64,000 nt of DNA from Natronoflexus pectinivorans (lineage in GTDB: Bacteria > Bacteroidota > Bacteroidia > Bacteroidales > Marinilabiliaceae), in NCBI RefSeq assembly GCF_004345615.1, contig NZ_SLWK01000004.1, positions 62,001 to 126,000 on the forward strand, given 5' to 3'. Positions 54,459-61,736 of this stretch are shown here, one piece after another. The number at the start of each line of letters is the position of its first letter. Positions within the stretch are counted from its first letter, which is position 1. The translations under genes were made by a program, and so were the position numbers. The notes below the pieces were generated by a model. It was not told the origin of the DNA. It searched no databases and saw nothing but the letters and a program-made list of their open reading frames with translations.

Positions 54459-54869
54459 CTAGCTATAAACCGTTAGAACCAATTTTCGCGGACCGCCATA
54501 ATTTCTGAATTCGCATAAATATATGCCCTGCCACATACCTAAAGCCATTCGTCCATTGGCAATGGGAATGGTGAGGGATTGACCCACAAGCGAGGATTTA
54601 ACATGCGCAGGCATGTCATCCGACCCTTCCATATTGTGTTTGTAATCTGAATGACTTTCAGGCACTACCTTATTCATAATGGTTTCGAAATCCTCACGAA
54701 CGGTGGGATCCACATTTTCATTCAATGATAGTCCGGCGGAAGTGTGCTGAATAAAAATATTGACCATCCCTGCCTCCGGCAAGTGTCCCAGCTCCGATTC
54801 AATATATTTGGTAACAAGATGAAATCCCCGACTAAACTCAGGTAGTTTAATAAAACGCTGTTCAATCAT
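54459..54869 (-). CDS. yjbQ: YjbQ family protein (UPF0047)
   Basis: A 136-residue protein with the family hallmarks NIFIQHTSAGLSLNENVDP, a metal-binding region SHSDYKHNMEGSDDMPAHVK, GRMALGMWQGIYLCEFRNYG and a conserved C-terminus. YjbQ proteins are trimeric and have been reported to have secondary thiamin-phosphate synthase activity, but the physiological role is uncertain. It is a single gene. Confidence 0.93.
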   Translation of the reverse strand: MIEQRFIKLPEFSRGFHLVTKYIESELGHLPEAGMVNIFIQHTSAGLSLNENVDPTVREDFETIMNKVVPESHSDYKHNMEGSDDMPAHVKSSLVGQSLTIPIANGRMALGMWQGIYLCEFRNYGGPRKLVLTVYS

Positions 54870-55296
54870 ACAAAAGATTTGAGATTTTCTACTTCATTAA
54901 AAAATTACCTCCTTCAAATATAAATAATTACCGTATATATTTTGAAGAATTTGCAATTAAAAAAGAATAGTTCAGAAACATCTGTGGTAATTATTACTCT
55001 CGTACAACCACATATCCTGTTGTGATATTGCAAATTACAACCATTTTCAACAATTGCTCAATCTTTGGGTTAGATGCTCATGTATGTTTCTCCCTATTTT
55101 TTTGATACATTTGTAATTCACATTTAACTGATGTTGAAAAATATTCTATTAAGAATATTACAAAAATGTTTTTCTGATATCAACAAAAGTTCATCAATCA
55201 GGAATCCCAGAATAAAAATACGTATTACGTATTTTTTATTTACAGCATCACAAAAAGCACATACAGATTAATAACAAAGGAAAAGATTAAGGGACT
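54870..55296. other. intergenic region before the sugar-phosphate operon
   Basis: Holds TACATTTG at 55106-55113, a good -7 box toward the operon without a clear -33 box, and a perfect 23-nt palindrome at 55214-55236. If transcription starts near 55120 the leader is about 175 nt and contains the palindrome. No small gene seen. Confidence 0.5.
55214..55236. promoter_or_regulatory. perfect palindrome in the leader of the sugar-phosphate operon
   Basis: Arms AAAAATACGTA and TACGTATTTTT meet around a single T (55225). It may be a protein-binding site or, since a T-run closes the right arm, a weak terminator-like hairpin. Confidence 0.45.
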
Positions 55297-55911
55297 ATGA
55301 TAAACCAGGTAAGAGAATTACTTGAAGCCGAAGCCGAAGCCATAAAAAAAATCCCCGTTACCAACAATTTTGAAGAAGCAGTCAACCTGCTTTATCAGCA
55401 AATACACGAAAAAGGAGGTAAACTGATTACATCAGGAATGGGTAAAGCAGGCCAAATAGCCATCAATATGGCAACCACCTTCAGCAGTACGGGTACACCG
55501 GCAGTTTTTCTTCACCCATCCGAAGCACAGCATGGAGATTTGGGAATTGTGCAAAAGAATGACATCATGCTGCTTATTTCCAACTCAGGAAAAACGAGGG
55601 AAATTGTTGAATTAATAGATCTTGCAAAAGGCCTTCGTCCCGATATTAAATTCATCGTCATCTCTGGAAATCCTGATTCGTTATTGGCGCAGGCAGCCAA
55701 TGTCAGTATATTTACCGGCAATCCAAAGGAGGTCTGTGCGTTGGGATTAACACCTACTACATCCACTACCACCATGACTGTGATTGGAGATATACTGGTT
55801 GTTTTGCTGATGAAGAAAATTGGATTCAACAATCATGAGTATTCTTTGCGTCATCACGGCGGATACCTGGGTGATAAATCGAGAAAAGCAGCCAACTTAG
55901 AAAAAAAATAA
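55297..55911 (+). CDS. SIS-domain sugar-phosphate isomerase, CBS-less KdsD/GutQ-like
   Basis: A 204-residue SIS protein. ITSGMGKAGQIAINMATTFS, TGTPAVFLHPSEAQHGDLG and LLISNSGKTREIVEL match arabinose-5-phosphate isomerases (KdsD, GutQ, KpsF), which make the precursor of Kdo. Those enzymes usually carry two C-terminal CBS domains, about 320 residues in all; this one ends after the SIS domain. It opens a six-gene operon with a phosphohexomutase and a PfkB kinase, so a different sugar phosphate is possible. Confidence 0.82.
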   Translation: MINQVRELLEAEAEAIKKIPVTNNFEEAVNLLYQQIHEKGGKLITSGMGKAGQIAINMATTFSSTGTPAVFLHPSEAQHGDLGIVQKNDIMLLISNSGKTREIVELIDLAKGLRPDIKFIVISGNPDSLLAQAANVSIFTGNPKEVCALGLTPTTSTTTMTVIGDILVVLLMKKIGFNNHEYSLRHHGGYLGDKSRKAANLEKK

Positions 55912-55918
55912 CAACATT

Positions 55919-57445
55919 ATGAGCAACTTTGATTGGAAAAAACTTCAGAATGGCTCCGACATCAGGGGAATTGCCCTAGAAGGTGTTCAGAATGAAGCAG
56001 TGAACCTGACGCCTGAAGTGGTGGCGCGCCTTGGTGAAGCCTTTGCGGCATGGTTAAATGAAAATCATCCAACTTCAGAGCAAACCAGAATCGCTGTTGG
56101 AATGGATTCCAGATTATCCGGACCAAGGCTCAGCAAAGCATTGACAGACCAACTTTCAAAATGTGGTATTGAAGTATTTGATGTTGGACTGGCATCTACT
56201 CCGGCCATGTTTATGAGCACGGTAATGGGAGAAGAGCCCATGCATGGTGCCATTATGCTTACAGCAAGCCATTTGCCATACAATCGCAACGGACTAAAAT
56301 TCTTTACACCAAAAGGTGGTCTGGAAAAAGAAGACATCACCAAGATTCTGGAGTATGCCTCCGGATTACAAGAGTTTAAGTCTGATGGCAAAGGGAGTGT
56401 AAAAAGTTGCTATTTCATGGAAAAATACGCGGCTCACTTTGTGGATTTAATCAGAACAAAAGTGAATCATCCCGACCATTACGACGAGCCTTTAAAAGGA
56501 TTGAAAATAGTCGTTGATGCAGGCAACGGAGCCGGCGGATTTTATGCCACCAAAGTACTTAAACCTCTCGGTGCTGATATTTCCGAAAGCCAATATCTTG
56601 AGCCCGACGGACGTTTCCCAAATCATATACCGAATCCCGAGGATGACCTGGCAATGGCTTCCATCATCAGAAAAGTAAAGCAAGTCAATGCAGATTTGGG
56701 TGTCATTTTTGATACCGATGTGGACAGAGCTGCTCTAGTTAGCCACACCGGCTCTCCCATCAACCGCAACAGCCTGATAGCTTTAATTTCAGCTGTGGTT
56801 TTGGATGAACATCCAAAAACCACCATCGTAACAGACTCCATCACTTCAAATGGTCTTGAATGGTTTATTAAAGAGCATCTAAAAGGAAAGCATAAAAGAT
56901 ATATGCGCGGATATAAAAATGTGATCAACGAAGCCATCCGTTTAAACAACGATGGCGAACCTTGTTGGTTAGCCATTGAAACTTCCGGACATGCAGCGCT
57001 TAAAGAAAACCATTTTATGGATGACGGCGCTTATCTTGTAACCAAGCTCATCATAAAAATGGCTCAGCTCCGAAAAACCGGAAAAAACCTCACATCTCTT
57101 ATTGACGCGATGCCGATTCCCGCGGAATCGGCAGAAATCAGAATCGGAATCAACTCACCTGAGTTTAAAGAATATGGGGAAAAAGTGATTATGAACCTGG
57201 GACTTCTGGCCGGAAGTAAACAAGGATGGGACATTGCCCCCGATAATTTTGAAGGTGTAAGAATCAATTGTGACATTCCCGGGCAAAAAGGCTGGTTTTT
57301 GCTTCGCTTGTCGCTGCACGATCCGGTTATCCCTTTAAATATCGAATCGGAAGTTGAGGGTGGATTAATTCGGATAAAGGAAGCGCTCATGGAGTTTTTT
57401 AAAGAATATGAGAAACTTGATTTAAGCGGATTTAAGAACATTTAG
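55919..57445 (+). CDS. phosphomannomutase/phosphoglucomutase family protein
   Basis: A 508-residue alpha-D-phosphohexomutase. The phosphoserine loop is MLTASHLPYNRNGLKFF with Ser117; in most members this is TASHNP, so the LPYN variation is noteworthy. The metal loop is DTDVDRAAL (Asp265, 267, 269), the sugar-binding loop ETSGHAALKEN, and the phosphate-binding C-terminal domain begins near GVRINCD. Interconverts sugar 1- and 6-phosphates; exact sugar unknown. It follows the SIS gene by 7 nt. Confidence 0.87.
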   Translation: MSNFDWKKLQNGSDIRGIALEGVQNEAVNLTPEVVARLGEAFAAWLNENHPTSEQTRIAVGMDSRLSGPRLSKALTDQLSKCGIEVFDVGLASTPAMFMSTVMGEEPMHGAIMLTASHLPYNRNGLKFFTPKGGLEKEDITKILEYASGLQEFKSDGKGSVKSCYFMEKYAAHFVDLIRTKVNHPDHYDEPLKGLKIVVDAGNGAGGFYATKVLKPLGADISESQYLEPDGRFPNHIPNPEDDLAMASIIRKVKQVNADLGVIFDTDVDRAALVSHTGSPINRNSLIALISAVVLDEHPKTTIVTDSITSNGLEWFIKEHLKGKHKRYMRGYKNVINEAIRLNNDGEPCWLAIETSGHAALKENHFMDDGAYLVTKLIIKMAQLRKTGKNLTSLIDAMPIPAESAEIRIGINSPEFKEYGEKVIMNLGLLAGSKQGWDIAPDNFEGVRINCDIPGQKGWFLLRLSLHDPVIPLNIESEVEGGLIRIKEALMEFFKEYEKLDLSGFKNI

Positions 57446-57449
57446 AGAC

Positions 57450-57992
57450 ATGAGAATAGAAAAGGAACAATCTATAGCAGTGGTTATTGATGTGCAGGAG
57501 CGGCTTTTTCCACACATTCATGATAACGAAAAATTGGCCAAAAATCTAGAGAACTTAATTGAAGGATTAAAAATCCTTCAAGTACCCATAAAAGTGACAG
57601 AGCAATACAAAAAAGGCTTAGGTGAAACCATCCATGCCATTGCCGGTTTACTCGCAGAATACAAATACGTTGAAAAAACTGCTTTTAGCTGTTGTGATGA
57701 GCCGGCTTTTTTATCAGATATAGAAAAGAAACCTGCAAAATTCGTCATTCTGGCAGGTATCGAATCACATATTTGCGTACTTCAAACGGCATTAGACCTG
57801 AAAGCCAACGGCTTTCAGCCTGTAGTGGTAGAAGATTGTGTTGCATCGCGTAATCCTGAGAACAAACGCATTGCCATCAATCGCATGCTTCAGGAAGGAA
57901 TCACCGTAACCAGTTACGAGTCGCTGCTCTTTGAATTGTGTCGCGTGGCAGGAACTGACCAATTCAAAGCCATATCAAAACTTGTTAAGTAA
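57450..57992 (+). CDS. isochorismatase-like cysteine hydrolase
   Basis: A 180-residue protein of the isochorismatase/nicotinamidase fold. The catalytic triad is visible: Asp14 in VVIDVQERLF, Lys76 in VEKTAFS and Cys109 in GIESHICVLQTA. It resembles the YcaC branch, whose substrate is not known. It sits 4 nt after the mutase gene and 8 nt before the PfkB gene, so it is expressed with sugar-phosphate enzymes for reasons not evident from the family. Confidence 0.87.
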   Translation: MRIEKEQSIAVVIDVQERLFPHIHDNEKLAKNLENLIEGLKILQVPIKVTEQYKKGLGETIHAIAGLLAEYKYVEKTAFSCCDEPAFLSDIEKKPAKFVILAGIESHICVLQTALDLKANGFQPVVVEDCVASRNPENKRIAINRMLQEGITVTSYESLLFELCRVAGTDQFKAISKLVK

Positions 57993-58000
57993 GAGGTTTT

Positions 58001-58948
58001 ATGCGGCACATCTATGGAATAGGAGAAGCCCTGCTTGATGTTATTTTCAAAAACAATCAACCCGTTGGGGCTACCGCAGGTGGCAGTACTCTCAACGCCA
58101 TTGTTTCTTTGGGTCGAATGGGCTACAATCCAAGTTTTGTCAGTGAAATTGGAAACGATCGCATTGGCGATCTGATTGACAATTTCCTACTGGAGAATGG
58201 TGTCTCAGACACCTTTCTTTTCAGACGCGAGGGAAACCGCTCTCCTCTGGCTTTGGCATTCCTCAATCAAAACAACGATGCAGAATATGAAATATTCAAG
58301 GACTACTCCTCGCAATCGCTCAGTGGAAAAATGCCCGAGTTCAAGGAGAATGACATCGTGCTTTTTGGTTCATTTTTTTCAATTAACCCTTCATTACGTC
58401 CACAGTTGATTAAATATCTGAAGGCTGGGAAAGATAAAGGTGCCATTATTGTTTACGATCCGAACTACAGAAATCACCATTCGCATAAAACAGACAAGCT
58501 GATTACAGTAATTGAAGAAAATTTTTCGTTGGCTGACATTGTTCGTGGCAGCGATGAGGACTTCAAGAACATTTACGGTACAGAGGATTTGATAGAGATT
58601 TCTGATAGGATTAGAAGACTTTGCAATAATGTTGTTATTACAGCAAACTCACATGGAGTTCATCTATTTGGAAACAAAATTGACAAATGGTATGAAGTGC
58701 TAAAAATTGACCCGGTAAGTACAATCGGTGCCGGAGATAATTTCAATGCCGGACTCGTACATGGCCTTCTCAAGCAGAACATATCAATCAACAACATTCA
58801 TTCAATCACAGAGGATCAATGGGATGAGATAATTCCCTGCGGAATTGCTTTTGCTTCTGAAGTATGCCGCTCGCTTGACAATTACATTCCGAATAACTAT
58901 ATTCAAAAATTGGAAACCCATATATCGGAAATTAAAAACAAACAATAA
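58001..58948 (+). CDS. PfkB-family carbohydrate kinase
   Basis: A 315-residue ribokinase-fold kinase. The N-terminal GIGEALLDVIF and GGSTLNAIVSLGRMGY bind sugar, DPNYRNHH is the typical mid-domain block, and DPVSTIGAGDNFNAGLVHG carries the catalytic Asp246 and anion hole. It phosphorylates a sugar or nucleoside; fructokinase is the nearest guess. It lies between isochorismatase-like and lapA genes with gaps of 8 and 1 nt. Confidence 0.88.
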   Translation: MRHIYGIGEALLDVIFKNNQPVGATAGGSTLNAIVSLGRMGYNPSFVSEIGNDRIGDLIDNFLLENGVSDTFLFRREGNRSPLALAFLNQNNDAEYEIFKDYSSQSLSGKMPEFKENDIVLFGSFFSINPSLRPQLIKYLKAGKDKGAIIVYDPNYRNHHSHKTDKLITVIEENFSLADIVRGSDEDFKNIYGTEDLIEISDRIRRLCNNVVITANSHGVHLFGNKIDKWYEVLKIDPVSTIGAGDNFNAGLVHGLLKQNISINNIHSITEDQWDEIIPCGIAFASEVCRSLDNYIPNNYIQKLETHISEIKNKQ

Positions 58949-58949
58949 G

Positions 58950-59255
58950 ATGCGACCAAAAACAAACAACATGACTGTCCTGAAAAAGAAAATTCAATTC
59001 TCTTTCTGGGTATTTATTGCTTTTGCTATTTTGTTGGTTATTTTTTCAGTGCAAAACTCAGGCCCCATTGAAGTAAAACTTCTTTTCTGGAAGCCTAATG
59101 TATCGCTGGCCATATTACTTATCGGGACATTTTTAACCGGACTTATTACCGGAGCTTTGTATGCCTACAAACGTTTTTTACCCGAAAAAGGAGAATACAT
59201 TGAATACAAAGAGTTACCCCCGGAAGACAAATCGAAAGTTGAAAAAGATATTTAG
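58950..59255 (+). CDS. lapA: LapA-domain membrane protein
   Basis: A protein of 101 residues from the ATG at 58950 (the frame is open earlier, inside the PfkB gene); the ATG at 58971 (MTVLKKK) is an equally good start. Two membrane segments, WVFIAFAILLVIFSVQNSGP and LAILLIGTFLTGLITGALY, with FWKPNVS between them, are the LapA (PF06305) pattern. In E. coli LapA pairs with LapB in control of lipopolysaccharide synthesis; no lapB is in view. Confidence 0.85.
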   Translation: MRPKTNNMTVLKKKIQFSFWVFIAFAILLVIFSVQNSGPIEVKLLFWKPNVSLAILLIGTFLTGLITGALYAYKRFLPEKGEYIEYKELPPEDKSKVEKDI

Positions 59256-59868
59256 CACCTCCATATTTCCTCCTGTTCACTATTTTGCCCACCTGGCATC
59301 TTGTCAGGAGGCTTTTATTGAGCGATATTGTAACTATTCAAGGCAAACTTATCGCAATCGGTATGTTATACTCGGTGCAAATGGTGTTCTGCCATTAACC
59401 ATTCCGATAGTGAAAAAGTCTGGCACAAAAATGTGCACCAAGGATGTTGAGATAGATTATGACACACCATGGAACCAGATTCACTGGAAATCCATTGAGG
59501 CAGCTTACAACTCTTCTCCCTACTACATCTATTACAAAGATGATATTGAGCCAATATTTACAAAAAAATGGAAGTACCTGCTCGATATGAACCATTATGC
59601 TTTGGAAGTTGCTATGGAATGCAGCAGTGTTACTGCAAAAATCAGTTATACAAAGGAGTGGCAAAGAGATTATCAATACCCGGACTTTCGTGACTCCATA
59701 CAACCTAAAAAAAGCTTCTCATTTGATGAGAGCTTCAGGCCGGAATCTTATCGACAGGTTTTTGCACTCAACCAACCGTTTATACCAAATCTGAGTATTC
59801 TTGATCTGATCTTTAACAAAGGTCCAGAGTCTCTGATTGTACTAGAGAAGAGCATTAAAGCAGATTAA
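59239..59868 (+). CDS. WbqC-like protein
   Basis: A 209-residue protein from a TTG start at 59239. The first residues KKIFSTSIFPPVHYFAHL match the conserved beginning of the WbqC family, while all earlier ATGs in this frame lie deep in lapA. It overlaps lapA by 17 nt. Conserved blocks are YSRQTYRNRYVILGANGVLPLTIPI and WNQIHWKSIEAAYNSSPYYIY. WbqC proteins are found near O-antigen and lipid biosynthesis genes; their activity is unproved. Last gene of the operon; its 3' end overlaps the convergent NUDIX gene by 14 nt. Confidence 0.85.
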   Translation: MKKIFSTSIFPPVHYFAHLASCQEAFIERYCNYSRQTYRNRYVILGANGVLPLTIPIVKKSGTKMCTKDVEIDYDTPWNQIHWKSIEAAYNSSPYYIYYKDDIEPIFTKKWKYLLDMNHYALEVAMECSSVTAKISYTKEWQRDYQYPDFRDSIQPKKSFSFDESFRPESYRQVFALNQPFIPNLSILDLIFNKGPESLIVLEKSIKAD

Positions 59869-60277
59869 GTGCATCCTGAATAATGACTGAATGATCAAAA
59901 GCCAGTTCAGGGAGTTCATCAGTTCGGAACCATGCTGCATCATGCGCATCATCTCCTGCATTAAGTTCAACTTCGACTTTGGTCACAGCCAAATAGGCAA
60001 TGGTAATGGTATGTCCGCGGGGATCGCGGTTAGGTTTTCCATAAGCTCCAATCTGCTTAACCTTTACACCGGAAAGGCCGGTTTCTTCTTCCAGTTCCCG
60101 AAGCGCAGTATCCGTCAGATCTTCGTTTTCGTCAACAAACCCACCGGGAAGTGCCCACAAACCTTTAAAAGGCTCAAACTTTCTTTTTATCAGCAATACT
60201 TTTGATTGATCTTTTCCGACCGAAAAAACGACAACATCACAAGTTACAGAAGGACGCGGATAATTATAGGTATACAT
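59855..60277 (-). CDS. NUDIX hydrolase
   Basis: A 140-residue pyrophosphohydrolase. The Nudix box GGFVDENEDLTDTALRELEEETG (Gly..Glu, then Arg-Glu-x2-Glu-Glu) is complete. The N-terminus YPRPSVTCDVVVFSV and RKFEPFKGLWALPGG resemble the ADP-ribose/NrtR-like group. Substrate unknown. It lies 3 nt after the NlpC/P60 gene on the same strand. Confidence 0.92.
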   Translation of the reverse strand: MYTYNYPRPSVTCDVVVFSVGKDQSKVLLIKRKFEPFKGLWALPGGFVDENEDLTDTALRELEEETGLSGVKVKQIGAYGKPNRDPRGHTITIAYLAVTKVEVELNAGDDAHDAAWFRTDELPELAFDHSVIIQDALNLL

Positions 60278-60280
60278 ATT

Positions 60281-61054
60281 TTATTCCATGATTCTTTTAA
60301 TAACACGCAAATGGTGAGTATATTTTTGCAATTCACGGTTAAATATTCCCTGATGATCCAAATGATCTAACCGGACCTCACCACTGGCATGCAAAATACG
60401 CCCTTGCCCCAAACAAATCCCAACATGGGTAATCTCACCTTCAGGATTATCAAAAAAAGCAAGATCTCCTGCTCTGGCCTCTTCTACGAAACTAACCATG
60501 GTGCCATGTTCAATTTGCTGCGAAGCATTGCGGGGTAATCGCTTTCCCATTATTTTAAAAACGACCTGAGATAAACCTGAACAGTCGATGCCAAATATAT
60601 TTCTCCCACCCCACAAATAGGAAGTATTTAAAAATCCTTTTGCAATTTCTTCAAGATCTGGAGTACGATCAGGAACAGTACTTTGGCAATAAAATTCCTT
60701 ATGACCAATTACAAAAGAGTTCCGATCCTCCCCATTAAATACGATCCTGCTACCTGCCGAAATTAATTGAACTGATTTCTCTGGCTCACGAATCAACTTG
60801 AACATGGGTGTAGGTATTATCACTCCGGGAGCTGATAACCACAACTCTATTTCTTTGTCCCGGACAGGATAATACATTCGCTCATCAATCCAGCCTTCAT
60901 ATCCGTCAAATTCAGTTTTGATTTTAACCCAACCATCCATTCTTTCAACTACGTAAAATACCTCACCAAACAACAACTGGGTTTCAAGTTCAGATTTTTC
61001 GGAAGGCTCACGCCTTACCGAAAGCACACTATATGGACAAATCGAACCACTCAT
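60281..61054 (-). CDS. NlpC/P60 cysteine peptidase with SH3b domains, no signal peptide
   Basis: A 257-residue protein with an SH3b region (residues about 5-65, WVKIKTEFDGYEGWIDE), a second at about 75-125, and an NlpC/P60 domain. The catalytic Cys is in GIDCSGLSQVVFKIMG and the His in THVGICLGQGRILHASG. The layout is that of YkfC/dipeptidyl-peptidase VI, which cut gamma-D-Glu-diamino-acid bonds in peptidoglycan peptides. No export signal is present, which suggests a cytosolic role in recycling murein peptides. Confidence 0.88.
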   Translation of the reverse strand: MSGSICPYSVLSVRREPSEKSELETQLLFGEVFYVVERMDGWVKIKTEFDGYEGWIDERMYYPVRDKEIELWLSAPGVIIPTPMFKLIREPEKSVQLISAGSRIVFNGEDRNSFVIGHKEFYCQSTVPDRTPDLEEIAKGFLNTSYLWGGRNIFGIDCSGLSQVVFKIMGKRLPRNASQQIEHGTMVSFVEEARAGDLAFFDNPEGEITHVGICLGQGRILHASGEVRLDHLDHQGIFNRELQKYTHHLRVIKRIME

Positions 61055-61219
61055 ATCACGCTTCTGTTTATATTAAAGGGGGTGCAACAATTTTATGCTG
61101 CTTAAAAAAATAAACCGAAAGATAATTAAAAGAATGATTGGAAATAAAAATAATCTCAAAAAATATTATTATCAACTGATGTTCGGTAAAATAAGAATTA
61201 ATACAAAAACTTGGGTTTA

Positions 61220-61361
61220 GATTCCTTTCCGCAAGGCAGAATTCGAAATGACAGCTGTTTAGGTTTAAATTGAATGGGGTTCGTAACGGCAAAACCGTTA
61301 CGAACCCCATTCAAAGCAAAAAATCACAAAAGTTTTGTCATTTCGACCAAAAGGAGAAATC
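61220..61361. repeat. nested inverted repeat, copy B
   Basis: Outer arms end in GAAATGACA (61245-61253) and start TGTCATTTCGACC (61336-), closing with GAGAAATC (61361). Inside is a perfect 20-bp hairpin, arms 61270-61289 and 61295-61314, with a 5-nt loop. The outer arms match those of copy A at 27579-27713, but the inner hairpin has no similarity to that of copy A. Confidence 0.85.
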
Positions 61362-61529
61362 CCGAAAACTTTCCAAGAAACCAATGATTCTCTTTAAAAA
61401 CAAAAAAGTCACATGTCATGTTATATCCATAGATTGGAAAAAATGCTTAGATTAGCATTATAATAAGGATGGTTACTATTATTGGCATTTCAGATTCAAT
61501 GCCGTTTAGTTAAGGCATTTTTCCTTCCC

Positions 61530-61627
61530 GCTCCCCTTAATCCCCGTTCGGCTGAGCTCACGTCTAAGCCAAGGGGGGAATCCTTACGCGCGGGTTGGCA
61601 TCCCCTTGGGGAATAAAAGGATGAGCG
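61530..61627. repeat. CCCC/GGGG-type intergenic palindrome
   Basis: CGCTCCCCTTAATCCCC (61530-61546) pairs imperfectly with GGGGAATAAAAGGATGAGCG (61608-61627), with an inner ATCCCC-TT-GGGGAAT hairpin (61600-61613). It resembles the element at 33888-33946 in its CCCCTnAATCCCC start. Confidence 0.6.
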
Positions 61628-61736
61628 CAGGCGAACATAATTTTTCATTAACTAAACGACATTGATTTCAGAATATGCTTCATCAATAGATCATCCTAAA
61701 CAATTATTATCTAAATCCTGATTAATTGATTTTAAC

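Larger units (their letters stand above)
61055..61736. other. long intergenic region with dispersed repeats
   Basis: Divergent space of about 680 nt between the NlpC/P60 and 7TM-HD genes. It holds nested inverted repeat copy B (61220-61361) and a CCCC/GGGG-type element (61530-61627). The remaining sequence is AT-rich with no gene or clear promoter. Confidence 0.65.

Noticed and set aside
61068-61310. - strand open frame of 80 codons
   Set aside because: Its first part translates the nested inverted repeat, and the rest is Phe/Ile-rich as expected from AT-rich DNA.
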